Origin: Bacteroidota bacterium
GTDB lineage: Bacteria; Bacteroidota; Bacteroidia; Bacteroidales; F082
Direction: 5' to 3'
NCBI GenBank assembly: GCA_018816765.1
Contig: JAHIUX010000007.1
Coordinates: forward strand, 1-64,000
Length of the DNA stretch: 64,000 bases
The notes beneath the pieces are model-generated. The model was not told the DNA's origin, ran no database searches, and saw only the letters and a program-made list of their open reading frames with translations. The position numbers were made by a program, and so were the translations under genes. This document shows, one piece after another, positions 45,101 to 54,111 of this stretch. Within the stretch, counting starts at the first letter, position 1. Every line of letters starts with the position of its first letter.

Positions 45101-45493
45101 GAAAGGGGAGGCGTGCTCGGAGCCATGGAAACCATGTATCAGCGCGGAAAAATTCAGGAAGAATCGCTGTATTACGAAAACCTGAAGCATACAGGCGAAT
45201 TGCCCATCATGGGCGTCAACACCTTTTTGTCGAGCAAGGGCTCACCAACAGTCACTCCGGGTGAAGTCATCCGGGCTACTCCCGTCGAAAAGGAATATCA
45301 GATTGAGATGCTCGGGCAGTTGCATAAAACCTGGTCGGCCGAAGTTCCGGCACAGATGGAAAAACTGCGGCAGGCAGCCATCCATAACCAGAATGTGTTT
45401 GAAACCCTCATGGAAGCGGTGAAACATGCATCACTGGGGCAGATCACACGCACACTTTTTGAGGTCGGTGGTCAGTATCGCCGCAATATGTAA
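42122..45493 (+). CDS. icmF: Fused isobutyryl-CoA mutase IcmF
   Basis: A 1123-residue fusion with the IcmF order. The N-terminal cobalamin domain (about 15-150) has the His ligand in [11 protein letters not shown] near residue 26. A MeaB-like G-protein chaperone (about 195-400) shows Walker [11 protein letters not shown] near residue 202 and the base-specific NKFD near residue 343. The mutase core (about 540-1110) starts with [18 protein letters not shown] and [19 protein letters not shown]. IcmF uses adenosylcobalamin to interconvert isobutyryl-CoA and n-butyryl-CoA. The GVFPFKRE block, rather than the WTIRQYAGF block of methylmalonyl-CoA mutase, supports IcmF; some relatives act on pivalyl- or isovaleryl-CoA. 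It lies near a butyryl-CoA oxidation set. Confidence 0.93.
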   Translation: MTTTIAPYQLRNHVRIVTAASLFDGHDAAINVMRRIIQASGAEVIHLGHNRSVNEIVNTAIQEDVQSIAITSYQGGHLEYFKYMYDLLKEAGCGHIRIFGGGGGVILPDEIEELQAYGICRIYSPDDGRAMGLQGMINDLLAQSDFPTGKSIKPDLKAIQSKNHKALAQLISAAENYPDEVRNFIDALPAKTTRKAPVLGITGTGGAGKSSMVDEIVRRYLHDQQDKTVAIVSVDPSKRRTGGALLGDRIRMNAIDNDRVFMRSLATRQSNLAMSKYVKDAETILQAAGYDLVILETSGIGQSDTEIIDHSDLSLYVMTPEYGAATQLEKIDMLDFADLIALNKFDKRGAMDALRDVRKQYQRNHLLFDQQIDDMPVYGTIASQFNDPGVNALYLAILGKIKEKTDTAFDTCMEKPEEMSEKIFIIPPKRVRYLSEIAENVRNYNAWAMAQSRIAHRLQSLKESASIIEQAGFGSETPALNELIKQEHQQLDPQTVKIIDGWYKKRKRYQDDDYVFKVRDKEIKIGTHSTSLSQLKIPKVALPPFKSWGEIVRWSLRENVPGEFPFAAGVFPFKREEEDPTRMFAGEGGPERTNRRFHYVSLGMPALRLSTAFDSVTLYGEDPDRRPDIYGKIGNAGVSIACLDDAKKLYSGFNLADPKTSVSMTINGPAPTLVGFFLNAAIDQQCEIYIKSHGLENEVNALIDAIYTQKGTKRPSYQGPLPEGNDGLGLFLLGVTGDMVLPRELYEKIKADTICRVRGTVQADILKEDQAQNTCIFSTDFSLKLMGDVQEYFIKNNIQNFYSVSISGYHIAEAGANPITQLAFTLANGFTYVEYYLSRGMHINDFAPNLSFFFSNGIDPEFAVIGRVARLIWAKAMKNKYGANERAQKLKYHIQTSGRSLHAQEIDFNDIRTTLQALYAIYDNCNSLHTNAYDEAITTPTEESVRRAMAIQMIINHELGMAKNQNPLQGSFIIEELTELVEEAVMAEFDRITERGGVLGAMETMYQRGKIQEESLYYENLKHTGELPIMGVNTFLSSKGSPTVTPGEVIRATPVEKEYQIEMLGQLHKTWSAEVPAQMEKLRQAAIHNQNVFETLMEAVKHASLGQITRTLFEVGGQYRRNM

Positions 45494-45533
45494 GGCCGGA
45501 AGCTGACCGACAGGCCAGAATATTTAAAGGTGT

Positions 45534-46805
45534 TTATTCAGCGTAGAAATTGATCATTTTTACGATGGCTTCGCTGCAGGCAGCACAAAAGGTGTGTCCT
45601 TTAAAGGTATGCATCAGGCAATCGTAGGACGGACGGTAAATGCCCTTTGCCACATAGCCACCACCTTCGAAAACACCGGTTTTGTTGTAAAAAGCTGAAT
45701 CAGGAGGCGTAGGTACGGGAATTTCTTCTCCGATTAAGTGTTTCCACTTATTGTCAAAATCGACCAGCGAGGTCAGGTTTGGCTCCCAAGGCTCTACTGC
45801 AGGATTATAAAAGTCGTTATAGGAAGTTGACGAGTCAAAATACTCATCACCAAGGCCGGCAAAACTGTGGCCAAATTCATGCACAATAATTTCGGCGGAT
45901 AGCTTGTTGCTGCTAGAACTCAGGCTGTAGAAATTAAAGATGCCACCTCCGCCGTATTTTGTTGTGTTCTGTAGGATGTAGATTTGATCGTATGGGGCAT
46001 TTCCTGCCAGATCGCGCACACTTTTGTGGTCGTAAGTCATGCAGTAACGTTCACTGTCGAAGGTGTAAAAAGAAGATGAAAGCAGGGTGTTTTTCCAGAT
46101 GGATTCAGCAGGGATATCGGCTCCGCTTTCTGCTGATGGCGCCATCACTGCGCGGATATTGAATTTTGTCCGGTTCTCGGCGAAAGGAGCAAAAAGGAAC
46201 AGCTTGTTTGAAAAAGCGATGCAATCGGCCTGAAATTTTTCAAGCTCGGCCGCCGTATATCCATCAGGCAAAATCACAATGTCTACAGCCTGTTCAGGCA
46301 GGGCATTGATTTCGATATCGCTCACCGTATAACCTAAACGCTGGCCCGGGCCGATGAAATAACTCTTTGGATCGATAACCAGTTCAAACTGCCGCTCAAA
46401 AATCCCATCAGACCCCCTGGCCGAGAGCACCAGGCGCACCCTGTCTTTGGGAAATGGCATGACCACGGTTTCGTTAAAGCTCCGGCTCATTGCTTTGGCT
46501 TCCAGCGTGGTTTGCCACTCACCGAACAAGCTGCTGTAACCCCTCGAATAAATCAGTGAATCGGAATTCAGGTCGAAAACTTCCAAGCGGTAATTGCCGT
46601 AACCAAAGTCATCGGTCAGCCTTGTTTTCGATCCGCCCCAGAAAGGCTCCTTCAGCACTTCATCGAAGGCAAACCATGCTTCCTGCTGGTTGCCGGCATG
46701 CACATAATCCACACGGAGGGTGCTTGGTTCAAACCATTTGTCGAACTGTGCCTGTGCCTGCGCAAATCCGAGAATTAATCCAAACAGTATCAGGGCCTTT
46801 TTCAT
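45534..46805 (-). CDS. Secreted M64 family metallopeptidase
   Basis: A 423-residue exported protein with a signal peptide ending AQAQ. The zinc site is IIVHEFGHSFAGLGDEYF near residue 304, with the extended HExxHxxxxxxDE pattern of M64 (IgA-peptidase-like) enzymes. Earlier blocks are VDIVILPDGYTAAELEKF near residue 174 and RYCMTYDHKSVRD near residue 260; near the end, CLMHTFKGHTFCAAC pairs Met, His and Cys residues as in the family. The N-terminal 160 residues form a beta-rich domain. It is probably a periplasmic or secreted peptidase; IgA cleavage should not be assumed. Confidence 0.9.
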   Translation of the reverse strand: MKKALILFGLILGFAQAQAQFDKWFEPSTLRVDYVHAGNQQEAWFAFDEVLKEPFWGGSKTRLTDDFGYGNYRLEVFDLNSDSLIYSRGYSSLFGEWQTTLEAKAMSRSFNETVVMPFPKDRVRLVLSARGSDGIFERQFELVIDPKSYFIGPGQRLGYTVSDIEINALPEQAVDIVILPDGYTAAELEKFQADCIAFSNKLFLFAPFAENRTKFNIRAVMAPSAESGADIPAESIWKNTLLSSSFYTFDSERYCMTYDHKSVRDLAGNAPYDQIYILQNTTKYGGGGIFNFYSLSSSSNKLSAEIIVHEFGHSFAGLGDEYFDSSTSYNDFYNPAVEPWEPNLTSLVDFDNKWKHLIGEEIPVPTPPDSAFYNKTGVFEGGGYVAKGIYRPSYDCLMHTFKGHTFCAACSEAIVKMINFYAE

Positions 46806-46857
46806 GATTAATGCGATTTATTTTTTGTAAAAATACCCACTTTTGTTGTAACCATAT

Positions 46858-46865
46858 TACTTTTG
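46858..46865 (+). promoter_or_regulatory. Promoter box of the ECF sigma factor gene
   Basis: TACTTTTG matches TAnnTTTG and lies 11 bases before the ATG at 46877. It excludes the longer in-frame start at 46811. Confidence 0.55.
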
Positions 46866-46876
46866 AGCCGTCTAAA

Positions 46877-47452
46877 ATGCACATGAAGCAAGACGAAGAT
46901 TTCAATTGTATCGACCGTGTGCTGAACGGGCAGGTGCATGCCTATGCCCAACTGGTTGAAAAATACCAGGATATGGTTTTTACCATTGTTTTCAGGGTGT
47001 TGCAACATCAGCATGATGCAGAGGATGTTGCGCAGCAGGTGTTCTTAAAGGCTTTCAACGGACTTCAGGGATTTAACCGTGAAGCCCGGTTCGCAACCTG
47101 GCTTTATCGCATTGCATACAATACGGCCATTAGCGAGCAACGAAAATCAGGAAGGAACAAGCTGATGAAGCACGATCAGTCACTGATCGAAAAGCGGGCA
47201 TCAACACTTGCTGATGAAGAAATTATGGAAGAGGATGAAAGCCTTGAAACGATGTTGATGCGGGCTTTGGCTCAGCTAAAACCCGATGAAAATGCGCTGA
47301 TTGGGATGTATTATACACAAAGCCTTCGGGTTGAAGAAATCAGCCAGATTATTGGTTTGAGTGTTTCAAACGTGAAGGTAAAACTCTTCAGAACACGGAA
47401 AAAACTCGAAGAATTGATTGAAAAAATGAGGATACAAACGGTAAACAGGTAG
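46877..47452 (+). CDS. ECF-type RNA polymerase sigma factor
   Basis: About 191 residues from the ATG at 46877; the ATG at 46883 is equally plausible. Region 2 shows YAQLVEKYQDMVFTIVFRVL and DAEDVAQQVFLKAF with the -10 recognition stretch ARFATWLYRIAYNTAI. Region 4 ends with LRVEEISQIIGLSVSNVKVKLFRTRKKL, here seen as its two halves, a standard helix-turn-helix. It directs RNA polymerase to a small set of promoters, likely including its own. The membrane protein encoded five bases downstream is the expected anti-sigma factor. Confidence 0.93.
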   Translation: MHMKQDEDFNCIDRVLNGQVHAYAQLVEKYQDMVFTIVFRVLQHQHDAEDVAQQVFLKAFNGLQGFNREARFATWLYRIAYNTAISEQRKSGRNKLMKHDQSLIEKRASTLADEEIMEEDESLETMLMRALAQLKPDENALIGMYYTQSLRVEEISQIIGLSVSNVKVKLFRTRKKLEELIEKMRIQTVNR

Positions 47453-47457
47453 AAATC

Positions 47458-47883
47458 ATGGCAGAAAAATCACATCAGGACGACATTGATCAGCTGCTGA
47501 GGGGTATGCCGCTTTTGAAGGCGCCCGACCATTTCAGCCACCTTGTCATGGACCGGATTCAGCTTCAGCAGGAGGAAGCACAGCGCCATTCAGGTCCGGT
47601 CAGCATCGAAACAGGCCTGCTCGTGTTTAGCCTTGCCGCCTTGCTGGTAAGCCTTGTGCTGTTTGTCGATCTTGGTTTTGTTGAATCCTTTTTGTTCAGG
47701 TTCGTCAGTGCCATTCCGACGTATATTGGACAGATGAATACCATGATGAAGTCGATCGCCGGTGTTGATGGCGCCATGATTCAGCTCATACTAATCACCA
47801 TAGGTGCTGTATCGCTGCTCTGGGTCGCTGATAAATTCATATTTCGCAACCTGCGTACCAACCATAGTAACCTCTATTTCTGA
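47458..47883 (+). CDS. Putative membrane anti-sigma factor
   Basis: A 141-residue protein with two membrane helices (about residues 50-70 and 110-128) and short cytoplasmic ends. The N-terminus (DQLLRGMPLLKAPDHFSHLVMDRIQ) is amphipathic and could form the sigma-binding helix. I do not recognise a named family, and there is no zinc-binding anti-sigma motif. The call rests on position: it starts five bases after the ECF sigma stop, where anti-sigma genes usually lie. The stimulus is unknown. Confidence 0.6.
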   Translation: MAEKSHQDDIDQLLRGMPLLKAPDHFSHLVMDRIQLQQEEAQRHSGPVSIETGLLVFSLAALLVSLVLFVDLGFVESFLFRFVSAIPTYIGQMNTMMKSIAGVDGAMIQLILITIGAVSLLWVADKFIFRNLRTNHSNLYF

Positions 47884-47915
47884 CGACTTGGTTACTGCGC
47901 ATTTAACAAGCTGAT

Positions 47916-48800
47916 ATGATACCATTTGCCATTGTTAAAGCCATTGAAAACACCCTCGACGGTCAGGGTCAAAACCATGACAGGGTGGAGGCGTGCCACG
48001 CAGTCGGCGGTGGATCCATCAACCAGGCTTGTCGCTTTATCTATGGCCAACAGTCGTTTTTTATCAAGTGGAACGATGCCGGACGCTTTCCGGAAATGTT
48101 CGCTCGTGAAGTCTCCGGACTGGAAATGCTGCGCACTGCTGGCGGCCTGCGCATACCCGAAGTCATTGGCCATGGAACAGCCGGAACTTATGACTATCTT
48201 CTCCTTGAATACATCAGGCCAGCGGCAGCGCAACAGGCATGCTGGCGGAATTTCGGATTGGGACTGGCGCGTTTGCACCGGGTTAACTCAGCACATTTTG
48301 GTTTCAATGAACCGAATTACATCGGATCCTTGTCACAGCAGAATCAGGCCGAAGCAGATTGGGCAACATTCTTCGTAAACCAGCGCCTTGAACCCCAACT
48401 GAAACTTGCCCGCGATCATGGCCGGGCCGATGCCTCGCTGAGCAGGCTGTTTGCCACATTGTTCAGTAAGATGGATCAGCTGTTTCCTGTAGGGAAGCCA
48501 AGTCTGCTGCATGGCGATTTGTGGCAGGGCAATATGATCTGCGACGAATCACAGCAGCCCGTGATGATTGATCCGGCAGTGTATTTTGGTCACCGCGAAA
48601 TGGATATCGCAATGACAAAACTCTTTGGAGGCTTCAGTCCGGAATGGATAGCCGCGTATGAGGAATCATGGCCACTTGATTATGGCTGGAAAGACAGGAT
48701 TGACCTGTGTAACCTGTATCCGCTGATGGTTCACCTGAACCTGTTTGGCGACGCTTACCTTGGTCAGGTGAAGCGTACATTGAGTTTCTACGCAGGATAA
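47916..48800 (+). CDS. Fructosamine kinase family protein
   Basis: A 294-residue protein with a protein-kinase-like fold. The ATP site includes AVGGGSINQACRFIYG near residue 28 and the Lys in FFIKWNDAG near residue 50. The catalytic loop is LLHGDLWQGNMICD near residue 198 and the metal Asp lies in VMIDPAVYFGHREMDIA near residue 216. Bacterial members phosphorylate ribulosamines or fructosamines on glycated amines and help repair them. The gene starts 32 bases after the anti-sigma gene and could share its transcript, although a role in the same response is not evident. Confidence 0.92.
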   Translation: MIPFAIVKAIENTLDGQGQNHDRVEACHAVGGGSINQACRFIYGQQSFFIKWNDAGRFPEMFAREVSGLEMLRTAGGLRIPEVIGHGTAGTYDYLLLEYIRPAAAQQACWRNFGLGLARLHRVNSAHFGFNEPNYIGSLSQQNQAEADWATFFVNQRLEPQLKLARDHGRADASLSRLFATLFSKMDQLFPVGKPSLLHGDLWQGNMICDESQQPVMIDPAVYFGHREMDIAMTKLFGGFSPEWIAAYEESWPLDYGWKDRIDLCNLYPLMVHLNLFGDAYLGQVKRTLSFYAG

Positions 48801-48825
48801 CAAGCTGTTGCTGACAGTAATACCA

Positions 48826-51291
48826 TTAATTTCCCAGACCCAGATTTTCCTGTATCCTTGTTTTTACATTCAGCGACAGGCTGTCGTAAGAATGGTTGCC
48901 CGGATAAACAGGGGCCAGAAACTCAACCCGGATTTTGCGCCAGGGTTTTGGAAAGAAAGCACCTTTTGGCAGGGCCTCAAAGGCTCCCTGGATTGAAACC
49001 GGGATGACCGGAACATTCAGCTCGCGGCTTAAAATGGCAAAGGTCTTTTTAAAATCGCCGAGTTTGCCGTTCAGGGTGCGGGTGCCTTCGGGGAAGATAA
49101 TCAGGTTTTTGTTGCTTTTAAGCAGTTCGGCCATTTTCTGTATGGATTCTTTCAGGTCCTTATTCAAATCCATGATGATGATGTTGTTGCGGTGAGCAAG
49201 AAACTTCAGCCAAGGCTGCCGGATGTGTTTTTCTTTGGCATAGAAATAGGTTCTGCGGGCCTGACTGAACCGGAGGTATGAAGCCACAAACATGCCATCG
49301 AAAAAGCTCTGATGATTGGCTGCGATGATGCACGGACCTTCGGGAATGTTTTCGACACCTTTGGCCCTGAAGCGGAAGTAAGTATGGAAGAACAGCCGTG
49401 AACCCCACACTGCCAGATTACCTGTAAACCAGGTTCTTGGTAGCTTCAGGCGAACCCTTTCGGCAAGGATTTCGGTCCAGTTCACATGGGTGTTTTCCAT
49501 TTTAGTTTTGCTGCTGCTCACAAAGGCGCTCAGCTCGCCCACATTGGCAAATCCTGCAAATTCAGATGGATCGATCGACACGCCGAAAGTTTGCTGCAGG
49601 TAAGTCTGCATGCTCACCTTATCGAGTGAGTCGAGGCCCAGGTCCATTTCGAGGTGATGATGGGGCAAAACAATCCGTTTCTTTTCCCCGCCAATGAATG
49701 CAGCAATCAGGCTGAATGTCGGGTCTTCACTTTCTGTAGTTTTCACTTCAGCAGCGGCGGCTTTGGGAGCAAATGCTTCCAGTTTGAAGCGTTGTAGTTT
49801 GCCCAGCCGGGTACGCGGAAGCTCCTGATCAGTCACATAAACCTGCATGATGCGTTTGTAGGACGAAACGCCAGTATTAAAGGGTTCAACAAGTTCTTTG
49901 CGTAAGGTTTGTTCTATGTGTGCCAGGTCCTGGCCAAAAAAGTGTGCCATGGCAGGCACCACAATGAGGTGCAGCTGGTCGTTCATGCTGAAAACACCGC
50001 AATCGCTTATCCATGGCGACTCGAGCAGTTTCGATTCGAGCTCGGCAGGATTGACGTTTTTGCCATTCGAAAGCACGATAATTTCCTTTTTCCGGCCGGT
50101 GATGAATAAAAATCCCTTTTCGTCGAGATAACCCAGGTCGCCGGTAAAAAGCCAGCCATCGCGCAACACGGCGAGGGTCTCACCCGGCCTGTTGTAATAA
50201 CCCAGCATGATGTTCTCGCCCGAGGCAGTAATCTCACCGTCCACAATACGGATATTGGTTCCGGGCATGGCTTCGCCGGGCGATCCGATGCGGACGCGTC
50301 CGGGGCGGGTAAAGGTGATCATTGGCGATGCCTCAGTCATGCCATACCCTTCGAGCACTTCAAAACCAAGGGTTTGATAGTCATTGCCGACTTCAATGTC
50401 GAGGGCCGCACCACCCGAAACCAAAAACTTCATCGACCCACCCAGCTTGACATGTACCTTTTTAAAGATGAACTTTGAAAAAGCGGGTGATTTCAGTTTC
50501 CGTGCCAGTGAAAACAACATGCGGGCAAGCTTGCTCTGGTTGATTTTATCGACTATTCCTTTCCTGATTGCAGCATAGAGCCTGGGTACACCGATAATGA
50601 TGGTGACTTTATTCTGCTGCAGTGTGGCCATGATGTCTTCCGAAGCAAGCGAAGGGCTGATGGCGATCAGGCCACCTACGTATAACGGAATGATCATCGT
50701 ACCCATAAGGGGAAAGATATGATGCAACGGCAACAACACCAATACGCGTGAGGTAGATTCGTAAATTTTGATGTGTTTTGAAACCGCGTCGATGTTCTGA
50801 ATCAAGTTGGCATAGCTCAGCATTACGCCTTTTGGGCTGCCGGTTGTGCCTGAGGTATAAATGATTACAGCAGTATTGTGCTTATCTGCAACGGACATCT
50901 CTACTTTGGTGCCATCGCCGGCAAATTCTTCTCCAAGCTGGTCAATGATGAGTAAGGTTGCGCTACAACCGGCCTGTTTCATGGCCTCACGCATGGTATT
51001 TTCCTTGTCGGCCGAGCAAAAAATCACTTCAGGTGCGGAATCACGAAGGATATAGGAAACCTCTGAAGCGGTGGCCATAAAATCGATGGGTACCGCAATG
51101 CCTTTTGCATACCAGACAGCATAAAACGAAAAAATATACCCAGGCCTGTTTTCGCTGAAGACGACCACCCGGTCGCCCTGTTTGATCTGAAACTGGCTGG
51201 CATAGTGACGAATGTTTGCCAACAAATTGTGGTAGGACCATTGTTTGGCACCATAGGTCAGGGCTGTTTTTTCGCCGTGGTTTTTTAGCAT
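48826..51291 (-). CDS. Three-domain protein: AMP-forming acyl ligase, acyl carrier, PlsC acyltransferase
   Basis: An 821-residue fusion. Residues 1-500 form an AMP-binding acyl-activating domain with IIYTSGTTGSPKGVMLSY near residue 140, GYGMTEASPMIT near residue 315 and TGDLGYLDEKGFLFITGRKK near residue 385. A phosphopantetheine carrier domain follows (MDLGLDSLDKVSM, Ser near residue 552). The C-terminal PlsC domain (about 630-800) has AANHQSFFDG (HX4D) near residue 655 and IFPEGTRTLNG near residue 735. The order suggests that a fatty acid is activated, loaded on the carrier and transferred to a lysophospholipid or other acceptor in one chain. E. coli Aas has a related pair in the opposite order and no carrier domain. 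Confidence 0.88.
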   Translation of the reverse strand: MLKNHGEKTALTYGAKQWSYHNLLANIRHYASQFQIKQGDRVVVFSENRPGYIFSFYAVWYAKGIAVPIDFMATASEVSYILRDSAPEVIFCSADKENTMREAMKQAGCSATLLIIDQLGEEFAGDGTKVEMSVADKHNTAVIIYTSGTTGSPKGVMLSYANLIQNIDAVSKHIKIYESTSRVLVLLPLHHIFPLMGTMIIPLYVGGLIAISPSLASEDIMATLQQNKVTIIIGVPRLYAAIRKGIVDKINQSKLARMLFSLARKLKSPAFSKFIFKKVHVKLGGSMKFLVSGGAALDIEVGNDYQTLGFEVLEGYGMTEASPMITFTRPGRVRIGSPGEAMPGTNIRIVDGEITASGENIMLGYYNRPGETLAVLRDGWLFTGDLGYLDEKGFLFITGRKKEIIVLSNGKNVNPAELESKLLESPWISDCGVFSMNDQLHLIVVPAMAHFFGQDLAHIEQTLRKELVEPFNTGVSSYKRIMQVYVTDQELPRTRLGKLQRFKLEAFAPKAAAAEVKTTESEDPTFSLIAAFIGGEKKRIVLPHHHLEMDLGLDSLDKVSMQTYLQQTFGVSIDPSEFAGFANVGELSAFVSSSKTKMENTHVNWTEILAERVRLKLPRTWFTGNLAVWGSRLFFHTYFRFRAKGVENIPEGPCIIAANHQSFFDGMFVASYLRFSQARRTYFYAKEKHIRQPWLKFLAHRNNIIIMDLNKDLKESIQKMAELLKSNKNLIIFPEGTRTLNGKLGDFKKTFAILSRELNVPVIPVSIQGAFEALPKGAFFPKPWRKIRVEFLAPVYPGNHSYDSLSLNVKTRIQENLGLGN

Positions 51292-51407
51292 AGAGGATGT
51301 GTTAGCAAATAAATGAATTGTTCAGTTCGAATAAAGCCTTAACAAAACAGGTTTTAAAATAGAGGCGAGCCTGCATTGAAACACCATATCGGGGCCAATT
51401 CGCGCCG

Positions 51408-51415
51408 CAAAGATA
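51408..51415 (-). promoter_or_regulatory. Promoter box of the acyl ligase fusion gene
   Basis: TATCTTTG on the minus strand matches TAnnTTTG. It lies 116 bases before the ATG at 51291, giving a long leader of about 110 bases in which I see no structured element. Confidence 0.45.
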
Positions 51416-51744
51416 CGCAATAAATGGTGATAAATGCGTATTGTTCAGCATATTTAGCCTCCCTGCTCGTGATTTCACAAGATGAAGTTTAAAAGGATTT
51501 GATCATGTGTTCGATAATGTTGCTTTGAAGATGTAGCTTAACAGAAGCTTAATTGCCGCCGAAACTGATAGTCAAAACTGAAATGCATCATTCATCGACA
51601 TGATATTGTTGTTTCAGAACCTGTCTGTGAGACCTTCAGATGCGACGGCATTTGGCAGGATGCCATGGCGGGACTGAACACGCGATAGCAGCCTTTCCGG
51701 CAAAGCTTTCGGTAAAGGAGGATGATTAATCGTGTAATTCTATG

Positions 51745-51752
51745 TACTTTTG
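51745..51752 (+). promoter_or_regulatory. Promoter box of glnS
   Basis: TACTTTTG matches TAnnTTTG. It lies inside the longest reading frame of glnS, so the in-frame ATG at 51722 cannot be the start of this transcript; the ATGs at 51788 and 51794 remain. Confidence 0.6.
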
Positions 51753-51793
51753 CGGCTGCAATTAACCCAGAGATTTCCCTTAAACTGATGGAT

Positions 51794-53509
51794 ATGTCGC
51801 ATACAACCGACGAGCCTGTAGATAGCGAAAAACGCGCCTTGAACTTCATTGAAACTATCATTGAAGAGGACAAACTCAATATGAAAAACGGGGGCAGGGT
51901 GCATACCCGCTTTCCTCCCGAGCCAAACGGATACCTCCATATCGGCCACGCCAAGTCAATTTGCCTGAACTTTGGTATGGCAGAGAAATATGGCGGAAAA
52001 TGCAATCTTCGCTTCGATGATACCAATCCCGAAAAGGAAGAAACGGAATACGTTGAATCCATCATGGAAGATGTTAAATGGCTTGGATTTCAGTGGGATA
52101 AGGAACCGTACTACGCCTCAGATTATTTCGATCAGCTGTACGAATGGGCAGTTAAGCTCATTAAAAAAGGCGTAGCCTATGTGGATGATCAGCCCCAGGA
52201 GATGATCAGCCAACAGCGGGGAACGCCAACAAGGCCGGGCACTGAAAGTCCGTTCAGAAACCGAAGCGTTGACGAGAACATCGATCTGTTTGCGCGTATG
52301 AAAAACGGTGAATTTCCCAATGGCAGCCGTGTGCTCAGGGCCAGAATCGACATGACTTCGCCCAATATGCATATGCGCGATCCGGTGATGTACCGCATCT
52401 TACAGGCCGATCATCACCGCACAGGTGATAAATGGAAGATTTATCCAATGTACGATTTTGCCCATGGCGAAAGCGATTTCCTTGAAGGCATCACCCACTC
52501 CCTGTGCACGCTTGAGTTTGAAGTTCACAGGCCCTTGTATGATTGGTTTATTGATCAGCTGATCGATGATAAAAGCTATAGGCCACGGCAAATTGAGTTT
52601 GCCCGTTTGAACCTGAGTTATACAGTGATGAGCAAGCGTAAGCTGCTCGAACTGGTAAAAAACAATATCGTGAAAGGCTGGGACGATCCCAGGATGCCCA
52701 CCATCGCCGGATTGCGCCGACGCGGCTACACCCCGGCCTCTATCAGGGCCTTTGCCGACCGCATTGGGGTTGCAAAACGCGATAATGTGATTGATGTGGG
52801 CCTGCTCGAATTCAGCGTTCGTGAAGACCTCAATAAAATTTCACCCCGTGTGATGGCTGTCATCGATCCAGTGAAGGTGATCCTGACGAACTACCCCGAT
52901 GATAAACTTGAGGATATTGAACTGGTCAACAATCCCGAAGACCCGGAAAGCGGAAGCCGCAAGGTTCCCTTTGGACGCGAGCTTTTCATCGAACAGGATG
53001 ACTTCATGGTTGACCCTCCCAACAAATATTTCAGGCTTGGGCCTGGCCGCGAAGTCAGGCTCAAAGGTGCCTATGTGATTCGCTGCGAAAGTTTTGAGCT
53101 TGATGAAAAGGGTGCTGTAAAAACGATCTATTGTACCTATGACCCTGAAACAAAGAGCGGGTCGGGACCAAAACAGCCAAAGATCAAGGGAACCCTTCAC
53201 TGGGTGGAAGCAAGCAGTGCCGTCACCGCTGAGGTAAGGCTTTACGACCGCTTGTTCATGGATGAAGATCCTGCTGGCCATAAGGAAAAGGATGCCCTTG
53301 AATTTATGAATCCTGACTCACTCAAGCTGCTCAACAATTGCAAGGTTGAACCCATGCTTGCCACAGTAAAATCCGGTGATAAATTTCAGTTTCAGCGCAT
53401 CGGCTATTTCTGTGTTGACCCTGATTCGGCCACAAACAAACCCGTGTTTAACAGAACTGTTTCTCTGAAAGACAATTGGGCAAAAGTGAGCCAAAAAGAA
53501 CAAGGCTGA
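51794..53509 (+). CDS. glnS: Glutaminyl-tRNA synthetase
   Basis: About 571 residues from the ATG at 51794 (51788 is an alternative), placed after the promoter box. The class I signatures are [16 protein letters not shown] near residue 40 (HIGH) and [10 protein letters not shown] near residue 278 (KMSKS variant). The GlnRS-specific [16 protein letters not shown] near residue 75 and the C-terminal beta-barrel anticodon domain (about 345-560) are present. It charges tRNA-Gln with glutamine and so avoids the GatCAB route. A tRNA-Gln gene follows 68 bases after the stop, an apt pairing of enzyme and substrate. Confidence 0.96.
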   Translation: MSHTTDEPVDSEKRALNFIETIIEEDKLNMKNGGRVHTRFPPEPNGYLHIGHAKSICLNFGMAEKYGGKCNLRFDDTNPEKEETEYVESIMEDVKWLGFQWDKEPYYASDYFDQLYEWAVKLIKKGVAYVDDQPQEMISQQRGTPTRPGTESPFRNRSVDENIDLFARMKNGEFPNGSRVLRARIDMTSPNMHMRDPVMYRILQADHHRTGDKWKIYPMYDFAHGESDFLEGITHSLCTLEFEVHRPLYDWFIDQLIDDKSYRPRQIEFARLNLSYTVMSKRKLLELVKNNIVKGWDDPRMPTIAGLRRRGYTPASIRAFADRIGVAKRDNVIDVGLLEFSVREDLNKISPRVMAVIDPVKVILTNYPDDKLEDIELVNNPEDPESGSRKVPFGRELFIEQDDFMVDPPNKYFRLGPGREVRLKGAYVIRCESFELDEKGAVKTIYCTYDPETKSGSGPKQPKIKGTLHWVEASSAVTAEVRLYDRLFMDEDPAGHKEKDALEFMNPDSLKLLNNCKVEPMLATVKSGDKFQFQRIGYFCVDPDSATNKPVFNRTVSLKDNWAKVSQKEQG

Positions 53510-53560
53510 TTTTGTAATAAAAAAATTGCAAAACAATGCTGGTGAAATTGAAGCAATTAT

Positions 53561-53568
53561 TACCTTTG
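53561..53568 (+). promoter_or_regulatory. Promoter box of tRNA-Gln
   Basis: TACCTTTG matches TAnnTTTG and lies nine bases before the mature tRNA 5' end at 53578, a typical spacing for a tRNA promoter in this phylum. Confidence 0.6.
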
Positions 53569-53577
53569 CAGCCTCAT

Positions 53578-53650
53578 TGCCCGATGGTGTAATTGGCAAC
53601 ACGTCTGACTCTGGATCAGAAGAGCCCAGGTTCGAGCCCTGGTCGGGCAA
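53578..53650 (+). tRNA. tRNA-Gln (anticodon CTG)
   Basis: A full cloverleaf is visible: acceptor stem TGCCCGA with TCGGGCA, D arm GTGT...ACAC, anticodon stem TCTGA/TCAGA with loop CTCTGGA (anticodon CTG, reading CAG), T arm CCAGG-TTCGAGC-CCTGG, and discriminator A at 53650. The U1-A72 end pair is typical for tRNA-Gln. CCA is not encoded. It is flanked by its own promoter box and terminator, directly after glnS. Confidence 0.95.
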
Positions 53651-53655
53651 CTGCA

Positions 53656-53687
53656 AGCCGTCTCGTTTACAACGGGACGGCTTTTTA
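53656..53687 (+). terminator. Intrinsic terminator after tRNA-Gln
   Basis: An 11-bp stem (GCCGTCTCGTT with AACGGGACGGC, one G-T pair) closed by a three-base loop is followed by five T residues. It ends the tRNA transcript and probably any glnS read-through. Confidence 0.9.
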
Positions 53688-54111
53688 TTTGTGCCATTGC
53701 ACACTTTTAATAAAATGTATCCATTTCAGCTATTTCGCCCGGCGATAATATGGCGTTCAACAGGAGCTGATGCAAGGGCCTGATTTTGAAATTTGTTTAG
53801 ACAATCAAGTTTATTTTGTACTGATTTTCTTGTGTGAAATGGAGGAAAACCAATTGGTTTATTATTGCATTAAATGAAGCATTTGATCCAAAAAGGATGT
53901 TTTTTAGCTATAATATCAACTTAAAGCGTAAATAATTTGGGTTTTATACCAAAATAATCTTTGGTTTATTGTGTTTTTACAATTTTTTAACGATCACATA
54001 ATGAGGTGCATATCAGCTTTGTTTTAAATTAATTCAGGAAATACAAAAAAAGTGTCAGGATCGCTTTACATTTCTGTACAATTAATTGTATTTTTGGCAA
54101 AAATATGAACT
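53688..54111. other. AT-rich intergenic region upstream of the AT-hook protein gene
   Basis: About 420 bases with A/T-rich tracts and no convincing gene on either strand. The only clear element is the promoter box at 54089-54096. The richness in A/T tracts may suit binding by an AT-hook protein, such as the one encoded directly downstream (autoregulation is a guess). Confidence 0.4.
54089..54096 (+). promoter_or_regulatory. Promoter box of the AT-hook protein gene
   Basis: TATTTTTG matches TAnnTTTG, 15 bases before the ATG at 54112; TTTCTG at 54071 may serve as a weak -33 element. Confidence 0.55.

Larger units (their letters stand above)
51292..51793. other. Divergent intergenic region before glnS
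   Basis: About 500 bases without a convincing gene. It holds a leftward promoter box (51408-51415) for the acyl ligase fusion and a rightward one (51745-51752) for glnS. Reading frames here are short and have no recognisable products. Confidence 0.5.

Noticed and set aside
51722-51793. ATG at 51722 as the glnS start
   Set aside because: A TACTTTTG promoter box lies within this segment, and the usual GlnRS N-terminus begins near the ATG at 51794.
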